A stretch of DNA of 64,000 bases from assembly GCF_000758605.1 (NCBI RefSeq), contig NZ_CP009282.1, positions 6,324,001 to 6,388,000 on the forward strand, given 5' to 3'. The stretch is from Paenibacillus sp. FSL R5-0912 (GTDB taxonomy: Bacteria; Bacillota; Bacilli; Paenibacillales; Paenibacillaceae). The first letter of the stretch is position 1. The number at the start of each line of letters is the position of its first letter. Shown one piece after another: positions 8,127 through 16,642 of this stretch. Made by a program: the position numbers and the translations under genes. The notes beneath the pieces were generated by a model. It was given only the letters and a program-made list of their open reading frames with translations, had not been told where the DNA came from and made no database searches.

Positions 8127-8954
8127 ATGGATTGGGGATTATTATTAGAATACGGATGGGTATTGCTCGTTCTGGTCGCACTGGAAGGGCTGCTTGCCGC
8201 AGACAACGCACTTGTATTGGCAATCATGGTTAAACATCTTCCTGATGAGGAACGTAAGAAGGCGCTCTTTTACGGATTGGCAGGAGCGTTTGTGTTCCGG
8301 TTTGGATCACTTTTCGTCATCTCTTATCTGGTCGACATCTGGCAGGTACAAGCCATCGGCGCAATTTATCTATTATTTATCGCGGGGAATCACATCTTCC
8401 GAAAATTGCTGTTCAAGAAACCAGTCACGGATGAAGCAGCTGAAAGCGGCACTTCCGGGGCTGTCAACAAGAAGAAATCCAGCTTCTGGTTCACCGTATT
8501 TAAGGTTGAGATTGCAGATATTGCCTTTGCAGTAGACTCCATCCTCGCAGCTGTTGCCCTCGCCGTTGCTCTTCCGCCAAGCGGAATCGGCCACATTGGC
8601 GGACTTGACGGCGGACAGTTCCTGGTAATCTTTGCGGGCGGATTCATCGGCCTGGTCATTATGCGGTTTGCCGCTTCTTTCTTCGTCAAATTGCTCCACA
8701 CACGTCCAGGTCTCGAAATTGCCGCCTTCTTCATTGTCGGCTGGGTAGGGATTAAGCTTGCCGTCATCACTCTTGCACATCCTTCGCTGGGTGTATTGTC
8801 TGAAGACTTCGCGCATAGCACCTGGTGGAAACTGACCTTCTACGTGGTTCTGATTATTATTGCGGCTACAGGCTGGTTCATGAGCAGCATCAAGACCGAA
8901 GACAATGTCGGCGAGAATCCCGTCAAGGAAGTCGACAAACAGCTCGGCAAATAA
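8127..8954 (+). CDS. TerC/YkoY-family integral membrane protein (probable Mn2+ exporter)
   Basis: 275 codons, ATG behind ATGAGGAGGAAACAGCA. Seven to eight hydrophobic segments; the first contains LVALEGLLAADNALVLAIMV, the TerC-family acidic motif in the membrane (EGLLAADN). A second acidic helix, KVEIADIAFAVDSILA, repeats the motif, as expected for the inverted-repeat TerC fold. TerC proteins downstream of yybP-ykoY riboswitches export Mn2+ or metallate secreted enzymes. Riboswitch control is clear from the leader. It is not part of the nif operon: it is divergent and has its own terminator. Confidence 0.9.
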   Translation: MDWGLLLEYGWVLLVLVALEGLLAADNALVLAIMVKHLPDEERKKALFYGLAGAFVFRFGSLFVISYLVDIWQVQAIGAIYLLFIAGNHIFRKLLFKKPVTDEAAESGTSGAVNKKKSSFWFTVFKVEIADIAFAVDSILAAVALAVALPPSGIGHIGGLDGGQFLVIFAGGFIGLVIMRFAASFFVKLLHTRPGLEIAAFFIVGWVGIKLAVITLAHPSLGVLSEDFAHSTWWKLTFYVVLIIIAATGWFMSSIKTEDNVGENPVKEVDKQLGK

Positions 8955-8980
8955 GCTTCTTCACTCCATATGAGACGTCA

Positions 8981-9018
8981 AAAAGCCCGTTTCTGCCATA
9001 GTGGCGGAAACGGGCTTT
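8981..9018. terminator. bidirectional terminator between terC-like and SLH-protein genes
   Basis: AAAAGCCCGTTTC and GAAACGGGCTTT form a GC-rich stem around TGCCATAGTGGCG, with A and T runs on both flanks. It can end both convergent genes. Confidence 0.85.
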
Positions 9019-9033
9019 GCTGTGCTTCATTCT

Positions 9034-11373
9034 CTATTGGCCGATCACCTGATCGGTTCTGCCCTGCAGCTCTACAAGCTTCATGATTACATTAGCTGCC
9101 TGCGCCTTGGTTACAATCTGCTGTGGATTGAACTTTCCGCTCTCTCCCTGCAGCAATCCCAGCTTCACAGCCAGCGCCACTGCCCCTGTATCCTGAATGG
9201 CCGCATTGTCACTGAAGCTGGTTATGACAGAATCATTACCCAGAAAAGCTGAAAGCTTATCGTACTTCAGGAAGGAGGCAAGCAGAACAGCAAGCTGTTC
9301 GCGGCTTAACTTACTCTCAGGCTGCAGCGCAGCCTCTCTGCTGATCCATTCACGCTCTGCCGCATAGCTGACAGCTTCATAATAAGGACTGTCCGGACTC
9401 ACTCCAGCCACGGCTTTAGGTTCAGAACCATTCGAATATCCTGCATAATACGGTGTTGAGGATCTGGCAATCAGGGTAAACCAGTCTCCGGCCGTTATCT
9501 CCTGGTCCGGATTCACCTTCTTGTCCGCATCTGTGCTCAGCACGCCGTATTTCAGCAGCTCGGTCAACGCCTGCTCTGCTGCATGCCCCTTAAGATCAAC
9601 TGCCTCCGCTCCACTCCGTGACTGCAACGGGCTCTCGTAGGTCGTGACCCATTCCTTAGTTTGCGCATCCAGTACCTTATAGGTATCCTGAGAATCTGCC
9701 GGAGTCGGAGCATATACCAGCTTAACTACCGGTTCAACATACTTATTATTTATGTTATATCCGCCTATACTGCTGTACTGCAGTTTAAGATCGTATCTAG
9801 CGAGATAGCTCTGAAGTGCTTCCGCCCCGGAAACTGCCGGAACAGGCTTATCTTTGAGCGCTTCATAACCGGTGTTGCCTGTATTCGTGTAGCTTTGCAG
9901 TCTGCCGTAAACATCCATAGTCATGACTATATTACTGTCACTAACCGGAATACCCTGATAATAGCGCAAGAACTGGTAACGGTACCCCTTCCCATCTTCA
10001 AGGATACTCCACTTCCCTCCATGCTCAACCAGCTTAAGACTTCCGCTAGCCTTAGGATACAGACGGTTGATAAGCTCTATCGCCCTCTCCTTGGCTTGTG
10101 CCTGCGTCAGTTTGGTTCCGCCTGCAGGTGCAGGCTGTTCCTTCAATGCCTGGCCTCCATACTGATCCAGCTGGAATTGAATGATTTCTCCGGTGCTGGA
10201 GTCTACTTCAGCGTACGTACGCTCCGGCATTGCCATATTAGCAGCCGTGCGGCTTGCTTCCCAGGATAATCTCCAGAGCTTTTGTTTATCATTCTGGGAA
10301 TTCACGCCAGAGTTCTGGCCTGACAGCTTGCGTTCTGCAGGAATCGCGGCGACCTGCTGTACCAGCTTCGCCGCTGCAGCTGCGGTTAGCCCGGCGGCGC
10401 TTGACGGCTGGAAAGCATTCTTCCGCTCTGGAACCGCCTCATAAGTAACAGCTGCCGTAATTGCCTCGCCTTCGTTATCTATGCTTTTGCCAGTCTGGGC
10501 ATCTACAAGGAACAGGGACTCACTCTCAGGGCGCCAGCCCAGAATCCAGCGCACTGCCGCGCCGTCTTTATATAGAGGAATATAATAGAGCCCAATCTTA
10601 AAGTTCCCGGCAAATTGCTTGGTTGCTGATTCCAGGGAGACCGCCGGCTTCGCTGACGGATACACTAAGTCTGTAGCCGGTTTGCTGAATTGAACGATAT
10701 TCCCGTTTCCATCTACGGCGATGTTCAGCATATCCGTTGCTGAGGGAAGCCCGTTTCTCATGATTCTGAAATGAAACCTATATTCAAATATACCAAAGAG
10801 CGCGTCTCTGCCCATATAAGTCGGGTCGTTATCATCCAGTACAAGGTCCGTCGCTGCCAGGGATGGTGCGGCCATGGCAATAAAGCTGCGGGCTTTCGCC
10901 AGCGCCTCCTCCCGGGAGAATTCCGGAGGGTAAAAGGCATTCTCCCTCAACATAGGATAAGAAATATACGTATTCACCAGATCACCTGTCATCGCATCGA
11001 CCAAACTGGAGAACCCGTAACCTGAGCTGCCCAGCTGATACTGCCACTGGACATTCCACACCATCTGGTTCCCGGAAGGAGGGTAAGAATCCGTGCCAAG
11101 CCGTACATTGGATACCGTCGCTTCCTTCAGAACGGGAAACCACTCTCTTAGCTTGGCAATGGCCTGCTCCTGTGTGATTTTGGCCTTGGCCGGGTCCGGG
11201 GCTGCGGAATTGGCGGCCTGTCCGGCAGCTGCTGTAGAGAGAGGCGGCGTCACCGAAGTGTAGCTGGAATCCGCAGCAGCCAGCCCGCCAGGCAGTAGTA
11301 ATGCAAGCGTTACCGAAGTAATCAGGGCTGTCCGGGCGGTTTGCTGAATAAATTGATTGCGTTTACTGTTCAA
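9034..11373 (-). CDS. secreted YcdB/YcdC-PepSY domain protein with C-terminal SLH domains
   Basis: 779 codons. An N-terminal signal peptide (TALITSVTLALLLPGGLAAADS) is followed by two YcdB/YcdC-type halves with PepSY-like segments that alternate ITQEQAIAKLREWFP and LTQAQAKERAIELINRLYP motifs, typical of Paenibacillus surface PepSY/peptidase-like proteins. From about residue 590 come three S-layer homology stretches (for example KLSREQLAVLLASFLKYD and IVTKAQAANVIMKLVELQG), which anchor proteins to pyruvylated cell-wall polymer. Probably displayed on the envelope. Enzymatic activity is unproven. Single-gene unit ending at the shared terminator. Confidence 0.85.
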   Translation of the reverse strand: MNSKRNQFIQQTARTALITSVTLALLLPGGLAAADSSYTSVTPPLSTAAAGQAANSAAPDPAKAKITQEQAIAKLREWFPVLKEATVSNVRLGTDSYPPSGNQMVWNVQWQYQLGSSGYGFSSLVDAMTGDLVNTYISYPMLRENAFYPPEFSREEALAKARSFIAMAAPSLAATDLVLDDNDPTYMGRDALFGIFEYRFHFRIMRNGLPSATDMLNIAVDGNGNIVQFSKPATDLVYPSAKPAVSLESATKQFAGNFKIGLYYIPLYKDGAAVRWILGWRPESESLFLVDAQTGKSIDNEGEAITAAVTYEAVPERKNAFQPSSAAGLTAAAAAKLVQQVAAIPAERKLSGQNSGVNSQNDKQKLWRLSWEASRTAANMAMPERTYAEVDSSTGEIIQFQLDQYGGQALKEQPAPAGGTKLTQAQAKERAIELINRLYPKASGSLKLVEHGGKWSILEDGKGYRYQFLRYYQGIPVSDSNIVMTMDVYGRLQSYTNTGNTGYEALKDKPVPAVSGAEALQSYLARYDLKLQYSSIGGYNINNKYVEPVVKLVYAPTPADSQDTYKVLDAQTKEWVTTYESPLQSRSGAEAVDLKGHAAEQALTELLKYGVLSTDADKKVNPDQEITAGDWFTLIARSSTPYYAGYSNGSEPKAVAGVSPDSPYYEAVSYAAEREWISREAALQPESKLSREQLAVLLASFLKYDKLSAFLGNDSVITSFSDNAAIQDTGAVALAVKLGLLQGESGKFNPQQIVTKAQAANVIMKLVELQGRTDQVIGQ

Positions 11374-11478
11374 AACATTTCATCCTCCTCAAATAAGCAA
11401 CATGGATATTCTAATTATAATTATATTTAGATATATTTACCATCTTATATTTGCGACAGGAAATTACAGCATTCTCAA

Positions 11479-11586
11479 AGAAGTAGAAACGGCTTTGCCG
11501 TCCTTTTAAGGGACGGTGTTGTTTCAGCGAGAAATAGAAGGATAAGTTATCGTGTGAAACATATAAATTCTTATATTTCAAAAGAA
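11479..11586. repeat. dispersed structured repeat, copy 1 (AGTAGAAAC hairpin plus conserved tail)
   Basis: AAGTAGAAAC, a hairpin stem GCCGTCC/GGGACGGT, GTTTCAGCG, then the tail AGAAATAGAAGGATAAGTTA (11530 onward) and GTGAAACATATAAA. Nearly the same string recurs at 61352-61460, and the hairpin part alone at 14281-14325. Outer GAAAC/GTTTC pairing is kept while inner stem bases change together. Identity unknown; probably a Paenibacillus-wide repeat or structured RNA. Confidence 0.7.
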
Positions 11587-11621
11587 ACGGGCACCGTCCT
11601 TATGCGGACAATACCCGTTTA
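11584..11621 (-). terminator. terminator of the ABC-transporter operon
   Basis: On the minus strand, AACGGGTATTGTCC GCATAA GGACGGTGCCCGTT is followed by TCTTTT, directly after the permease stop codon at 11626. Confidence 0.75.
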
Positions 11622-11625
11622 CAGA

Positions 11626-12378
11626 CTACCTCCGCCACTTCATAAACCGGTAATCCAGCAGATCCACCAGCAGGAAAAGGACAAAGCCTACCAGACTGAA
11701 CAGCATAATTCCCGCATACATCTCCGGATAATCCAGCCGCAGCCAGGCATCCATAATGAAGAAGCCCATGCCATGCTCCGTACCGTAAATTTCGGTGAAG
11801 AACAGCACCGATATTGCCGTTCCAAGAGAGATACGAATGGTGCTGAGAATGACCGACAGTGCGCCGGGGAGCGTCACATTCCAGAACTTCTGCATGGAGC
11901 TGGCGCCGATGCTCGTCAGAACATCATATGTACTCTCAGGGATTGCCTTCACACCATCACGTACGGATATGATTATCTGGAACAGCAGGATCAGCATGAT
12001 CATCAGCACTTTGGAGATCTCCCCGAGGCCGAAGAACAGCATCACTACAGGCAATAGCGCAATCTTGGGAATCGGATAGGTCAGATACACCACCGGATCC
12101 AGCAGCCTGTTCCAGAGCGGAGAGCGGCCCATCAGCAGGCCTACCATCAGTCCGAGCAGCAGTGCCAGCAGCACACCCTCGAAGATCCGGAGCAGGCTGT
12201 AGCCGACGTTCAGCGCCACATCACGCGCCCCGAGATGAAACATAGCTTCATAGACTGCACCCGGACTTGGCAGAATGGAATGATTCATCAGCAGATAGGC
12301 TATATACCAGATTACATTCATGCCCGCAAAAACGAACAGCAGCCGCAGCAGGTGAGGGAGATGCCGTTTTTTCACCAT
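11626..12378 (-). CDS. ABC transporter permease, NitT/TauT (SsuC-like) family
   Basis: 250 codons. About six hydrophobic segments, and the BPD-type EAA loop is present (VKAIPESTYDVLTSIGASSMQKFWNVTLPGA). The context of ATPase and binding protein in the order SBP-ATPase-permease is that of nitrate/taurine/sulfonate/thiamine-precursor importers. It overlaps the ATPase gene by 7 bp. The substrate cannot be named from sequence. Confidence 0.88.
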   Translation of the reverse strand: MVKKRHLPHLLRLLFVFAGMNVIWYIAYLLMNHSILPSPGAVYEAMFHLGARDVALNVGYSLLRIFEGVLLALLLGLMVGLLMGRSPLWNRLLDPVVYLTYPIPKIALLPVVMLFFGLGEISKVLMIMLILLFQIIISVRDGVKAIPESTYDVLTSIGASSMQKFWNVTLPGALSVILSTIRISLGTAISVLFFTEIYGTEHGMGFFIMDAWLRLDYPEMYAGIMLFSLVGFVLFLLVDLLDYRFMKWRR

Positions 12379-13154
12379 TTCTCCATCATTACCCTTCTGA
12401 TTCTCTTACTCTGCTCGAAATACTCATCGCTCTCCCGCTTGTCCACATGCTTCATTGCAAACACAGCAGAGTTATCGAGAATCTCAGGAGGCTCCTGTTG
12501 CCCGGGCAGCATCACGATAATCTTCTGTCCCAGGAGAATCGCTTCTTCTATGTCATGGGTGACGAACAGCGTGGTTGCCGGATGAGCCTGCCAGTTGTCG
12601 ATAAAAATCTGCTGCAGCCCTTCCCGCGTGATGGCATCCAGCGCTGAGAACGGCTCATCGAGCAGCAGAAGGGTCGGCAGAATGGCGAACGCGCGGGCAA
12701 TAGCCACCCGCTGCTGCTGCCCGCCGCTCAGCGAGAGCGGAAACCGGCCGGCCAGTCCGGCTATACCCATGGACTCAAGCCAATGCATGATTTGCCCGTC
12801 CTGCTCCTGCTTATTTTGGCTCACGCCGCCGGGGCGGGCAATTTTCATGGCAATCCGGATGTTGTCACGGACTGTCTTCCAGGGGAGCAGCCCATAATTC
12901 TGCGGCACCAGCCCGATCAGCGTGTCCTTGTCATGGACGGATCTGCCGTTGAAGAGCAGCTCCCCCTCATACCCCGGCAGCAGGCCGGCAATCGCCCGCA
13001 GCAGCGTGGATTTGCCGCTGCCCGAAGGACCTATTACTGTATATATCCCATGCTCCGGCAGGGTTAGATTCATATCCCCGAGCGCGAGCTGCCCATTGGT
13101 GTAAGCTACATGCAGGTTATGAATCCGCAGTCCGTTATTCTTTAAACTGGACAT
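12372..13154 (-). CDS. ABC transporter ATP-binding protein, NitT/TauT (SsuB-like) family
   Basis: 260 codons. Walker A GPSGSGKSTLLRAIAGLL (about residue 41), Q-loop LVPQNYGLLPWKTV, signature LSLSGGQQQRVAIARAF, Walker B LLLLDEPFSALD and the H-loop FVTHDIEEA are all intact. It powers import through the neighbouring permease. The ATG overlaps the end of the binding-protein gene by 20 bp with a weak ribosome site, so coupling is likely. Confidence 0.92.
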   Translation of the reverse strand: MSSLKNNGLRIHNLHVAYTNGQLALGDMNLTLPEHGIYTVIGPSGSGKSTLLRAIAGLLPGYEGELLFNGRSVHDKDTLIGLVPQNYGLLPWKTVRDNIRIAMKIARPGGVSQNKQEQDGQIMHWLESMGIAGLAGRFPLSLSGGQQQRVAIARAFAILPTLLLLDEPFSALDAITREGLQQIFIDNWQAHPATTLFVTHDIEEAILLGQKIIVMLPGQQEPPEILDNSAVFAMKHVDKRESDEYFEQSKRIRRVMMEKW

Positions 13155-14133
13155 CGGAGATCACTTCTTCAGCCGATATATTTTTGGTGAGCAATCCTTT
13201 TTCACGCGCCCAGGCGAAGGCAGCCTCCACTTCCTTCACATCCACCTGGTAAGCAGGCAGGTATTCCGGCACTTGAATCTCATTCTTCAGGGTGTCCGGA
13301 TAACCCACTTCCTTGATAATCAGATCGATATATTCCGACTGGTCATGCGTTTTCATATAATCTACAGCTTCATCATAAGCGGCATACATATCACGGATTG
13401 CTTGTCCCTTGGCATCAATCGCACTCTGCGGGAAAGCCAGCACGAACGGGTTAATCCCTGCACTATGGGTCGAGCTGAGAACGCGCAGGCCTGCAGTTTT
13501 GCCCATCGTCACGAACGGCTCCGGAAGGACGGCTGCATCAGCCTTATTACTTTTCAGCAGCTCCAGACGGGTTGGAATCTGTGGCACTTCGGTTACCGTA
13601 ATATCGTCTTCGGTCAAGCCGGCCTGCTTCAGCATCATCGCCACGGTATATTGGGTCGAGGTATTCTTGGACAGTATGACCGTCTTGCCCTTCAGATCCT
13701 TAACCTCTTTGACTTCATCATTTCCGGTCAGCAGATCAAATTCACCCGTTGTAGTGCTGGTGATTTTGACATCCAGTCCAGCTTCATTATAGATCGAAAT
13801 TGCTACGAGATCTGCGCTGAGGCCATCCACTTTGCCGGCTTGAAAAGCTACATCGCGGTCCTTGGCGCTCTTGAAGGTCTGGATATCGAGGTTAACCTTA
13901 TGCTGTTTATCGAAGCCTTGCTCATGTGCAATAATAAACGGAATGGCATCAATCGAAGGCAGCAGTCCAAGCGATATGGTAACCGGCTCAGCTGGAGCTT
14001 CCGCAGCATTTCCGGAGCTTGCATTATTGGCATTGCCTGCATTATTCGAATTTCCGCAGCCAGCCGCTACCAGACCAACCGCAGCAGTCAACATTACTAT
14101 TTTCATAAGGTTCTTCCAGTTTTTTCTCTCCAT
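13135..14133 (-). CDS. ABC transporter substrate-binding lipoprotein, NitT/TauT family
   Basis: 332 codons from ATG 14131-14133, chosen because GGAGG lies upstream and because it puts the lipoprotein signal (NWKNLMKIVMLTAAVGLVAAGC) at the N terminus with lipobox VAAGC. An Asn/Ala-rich linker follows. The mature part has ISLGLLPSIDAIPFIIAHEQ and a NMT1/SsuA-like core (KGKTVILSKNTSTQYTVAMM). Extracellular solute receptor, first gene of a three-gene importer operon. Substrate unknown; sulfonates, nitrate or pyrimidine precursors are typical for the family. Confidence 0.88.
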   Translation of the reverse strand: MERKNWKNLMKIVMLTAAVGLVAAGCGNSNNAGNANNASSGNAAEAPAEPVTISLGLLPSIDAIPFIIAHEQGFDKQHKVNLDIQTFKSAKDRDVAFQAGKVDGLSADLVAISIYNEAGLDVKITSTTTGEFDLLTGNDEVKEVKDLKGKTVILSKNTSTQYTVAMMLKQAGLTEDDITVTEVPQIPTRLELLKSNKADAAVLPEPFVTMGKTAGLRVLSSTHSAGINPFVLAFPQSAIDAKGQAIRDMYAAYDEAVDYMKTHDQSEYIDLIIKEVGYPDTLKNEIQVPEYLPAYQVDVKEVEAAFAWAREKGLLTKNISAEEVISDVQFKE

Positions 14134-14280
14134 GAATCTTAATTCCTCCGTCTCTTTTCGCTTCATCATTTTGCTGTTGCTTCGCTTCTGCTTCCGGGAA
14201 CAGGATCATCCAGTGGTGTAGTGCGGCATTGCCTCTCAGGCCAGAGGTCCATGCGCATTTATTCACATACAGGCATACAA

Positions 14281-14325
14281 GTAGAAACGTTGAAGCCGCC
14301 CTTCCAAGGGCGGCACTCGTTTCTG
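14281..14325. repeat. dispersed structured repeat, copy 3 (hairpin part only)
   Basis: AAGTAGAAAC (starting just before 14281), then GCCGCCCTT CC AAGGGCGGC and CGTTTC. Same architecture as the copies at 11479 and 61352 but with compensatory stem changes and without the conserved tail. Lies in the leader region upstream of the ABC importer operon. Confidence 0.55.
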
Positions 14326-14431
14326 GTGTACATCTATTCAAGTCGTATGCTCCGGGAAGACCTAAGTAATGCAATTTTACACCCATTGCCCTATTTTGTA
14401 TATTTATAAATTGAAATAATTAGGGTAGTGC

Positions 14432-15556
14432 CTACATGTATTTCCCGTAATCCTTGATTGTCACCTTGGCCTTGCACGCTATCTCCACCTGCGGATATAC
14501 CTCCCGCCAATTCATTTGATTCCACTCTTTATAACTCAAAGAGTTCCTTACCTGTATCCCGATTCCGAGACTATCCACGTTATGCTGCTGCATTTGCAGC
14601 ACCATTTCTTTGGCTTTGGCCATAATCACGTCTGCGATATCCCGCTCCAGCTGTTGCCTTATCCCGGCCTTATTCAGAGAATGGTGTCCGGTATATTCAA
14701 GCACAGAGCCCTGGATGTTCGCCAGAAGCTCGACTTTGAACCGGTCTGCCCCCAGACGATGAACCTTCACCTTGCGTGAATTCAATAATGAACTGAACAT
14801 CACTACCGCCGGCCGTCCGGCCTCTTCGCCCAAATGGAGAGCAACCTCTCCCTGTCTTAGATCATCACGGAACAGTCCGAAGAATATCCCGTCTTGAGCC
14901 GGAATCTTCATTCTGTAACGGTCCTCCTGAAATAAGGCAATACCGTCAATAACGGCTTTGTCCCCGCTATCCCTTACTATCGGTGCCACCGGATCTATGC
15001 CATCGTCATTATAGTCGCGGGAGAATTCATACAGTGTGGTATTGGGAATGCTGTTGCCGGCCGCCTCTTTCTCCAGCAGGTGATTGATATATCTTCCGGT
15101 ATCCGTATGCGGCTTGTACTCCTTGGCCAGAATTTCACCGGCATCCCCGTTAATAATCGTAACCTTGACGCCAAGGGCTATAGAGGGGTCCCGCAGCAGG
15201 GTATCAATGTAATCCCCGAGTCCGGCTTTGGCCAGCTTCAGGCCAAACAATGCATCTCTGAGCTGCCCGCTGACAACCGTCAAATCTGTCTGTCTGGAGA
15301 ACATGATTCCCGCTTCCTTAATGCTATCCGAGACAGTAGACAGCAACTCGCGGCGTACGGAGGAATTCGGGTCAATGACCGGGACGCAGGAGGTAACTTT
15401 GATCCTGTTATTCTCTGCAAGATCATAGCTCGCCGTCTGCACCAGGCCCAGCTTCTCAAGGATTCTCTCGTCGCTTTTGCATCCGGTCAGCAGCAGAGGA
15501 GGCAGAAGCAATAGAATCAGGAACAACCTTGCCATGCAATAGTTCTGTCTATGCAC
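14432..15556 (-). CDS. Ger(x)C family spore germination lipoprotein (GerAC-like)
   Basis: 374 codons. C subunit of a GerA-type germinant receptor, a lipoprotein on the outer face of the spore inner membrane. Signal peptide and lipobox: LFLILLLLPPLLLTGCKSDE. The start is a GTG at 15554-15556 with GGGGGAG upstream, overlapping the gerAB-like stop by 8 bp; an in-frame ATG seven codons later is the alternative. The C-terminal WNQMNWREVYPQVEIACKAKV matches the usual Ger(x)C ending. Third gene of the operon. Confidence 0.92.
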   Translation of the reverse strand: MHRQNYCMARLFLILLLLPPLLLTGCKSDERILEKLGLVQTASYDLAENNRIKVTSCVPVIDPNSSVRRELLSTVSDSIKEAGIMFSRQTDLTVVSGQLRDALFGLKLAKAGLGDYIDTLLRDPSIALGVKVTIINGDAGEILAKEYKPHTDTGRYINHLLEKEAAGNSIPNTTLYEFSRDYNDDGIDPVAPIVRDSGDKAVIDGIALFQEDRYRMKIPAQDGIFFGLFRDDLRQGEVALHLGEEAGRPAVVMFSSLLNSRKVKVHRLGADRFKVELLANIQGSVLEYTGHHSLNKAGIRQQLERDIADVIMAKAKEMVLQMQQHNVDSLGIGIQVRNSLSYKEWNQMNWREVYPQVEIACKAKVTIKDYGKYM

Positions 15557-16631
15557 GGACCTCTCCCCCTTTCCGCTGAATCAGCAGCAATAGAAGCAAT
15601 AGTACCGGAAATCCGAAAGCAATCCCGGTCACCGCATACCCCAGATTAGTGATCCAGACCCCCACTGCATCCAGTGTCTTCGGAATAAAAGAGATGCTGT
15701 AGGAAATCGCAATCAGCAGGAAGGTGAGCAAGGATAGTTTTATCCTGGGAAGTATTCTTCGCACCGACTCTTGTGCCGCCCACCAGTACATTACAACAGT
15801 GACCAGAACCGGGAACAGAAACAGACCGTACAGCAGATTCTCCAGCCTCTCTATAAACGGGAATTGGATATACGCCAGCAAATCAAGCAAGGGATAGAGC
15901 AGTTTTTTCAATTGCCCCAGACTGAAGAACCCGAAGCAGATGATCGCCAGCGAGATATATAGCACAGCTAAATAGAGATTTCCCGCATGGACACCCGCCA
16001 TAGCCTTTTTGTTCTTGTTCACGTAAGGAAACAGCAGTATCGATAATTCGTAACCGAGAAAAGCGGAATAGATCTCCATGGCTCCTTTAAGCTGATCATG
16101 CCCGCCTTTAAGAATAAACGGAGTCAGGCGTTCCCAGCGGAACGACGGAAAAAACCACAGCATGAGCAGATACATCCAGGCGGACAGCCAGAAGAACAGC
16201 GTAGCCGCTTTGGAGATGGAATAGATTCCTTTGGTAATCATCAGAAAGGCCAGAATGTCCATAGCCAGCTTGAACACCATGGGATTCGTTGTTGGGAAGG
16301 ACAGCATTTGGAAGATTAGCACGTATTTCTTGCCGATCATGCAGCCAAAAACAAGCCAGACCGCAGCCAGACCGCCATAAAAAGGATACAGCACCGCCCT
16401 TGGAATCGACTGCTCCATAATTTCAAATACAGACCTCCCTTGACCAAGCCGGAAGACCAGTGAAATTAAATAGATATTGAAGGTAGAGACTACGATACAC
16501 GGCACCAGAAAAAGCCATCCGTTGGTACCGAAATATTCAGCCAGATTGCGGGGCAATGTGAAGATTACAATTCCGGATTGGGTCAAATGCATTAGAACGG
16601 CAATATGAAAGGGGCGCAGCTTTTCGGGCAT
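15549..16631 (-). CDS. GerAB/YndE-like spore germination permease
   Basis: 360 codons from ATG 16629-16631, with AGGAG 8 bp upstream. About ten hydrophobic segments of the APC-type germination permease family (LRPFHIAVLMHLTQSGIVIF, LFFWLSAWMYLLMLWFF). B subunit of a GerA-type receptor in the spore inner membrane, thought to bind germinant. Sits between the A and C subunit genes in the canonical A-B-C order. Confidence 0.92.
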   Translation of the reverse strand: MPEKLRPFHIAVLMHLTQSGIVIFTLPRNLAEYFGTNGWLFLVPCIVVSTFNIYLISLVFRLGQGRSVFEIMEQSIPRAVLYPFYGGLAAVWLVFGCMIGKKYVLIFQMLSFPTTNPMVFKLAMDILAFLMITKGIYSISKAATLFFWLSAWMYLLMLWFFPSFRWERLTPFILKGGHDQLKGAMEIYSAFLGYELSILLFPYVNKNKKAMAGVHAGNLYLAVLYISLAIICFGFFSLGQLKKLLYPLLDLLAYIQFPFIERLENLLYGLFLFPVLVTVVMYWWAAQESVRRILPRIKLSLLTFLLIAISYSISFIPKTLDAVGVWITNLGYAVTGIAFGFPVLLLLLLLIQRKGGEVRA

Positions 16632-16642
16632 AACGTCCACTC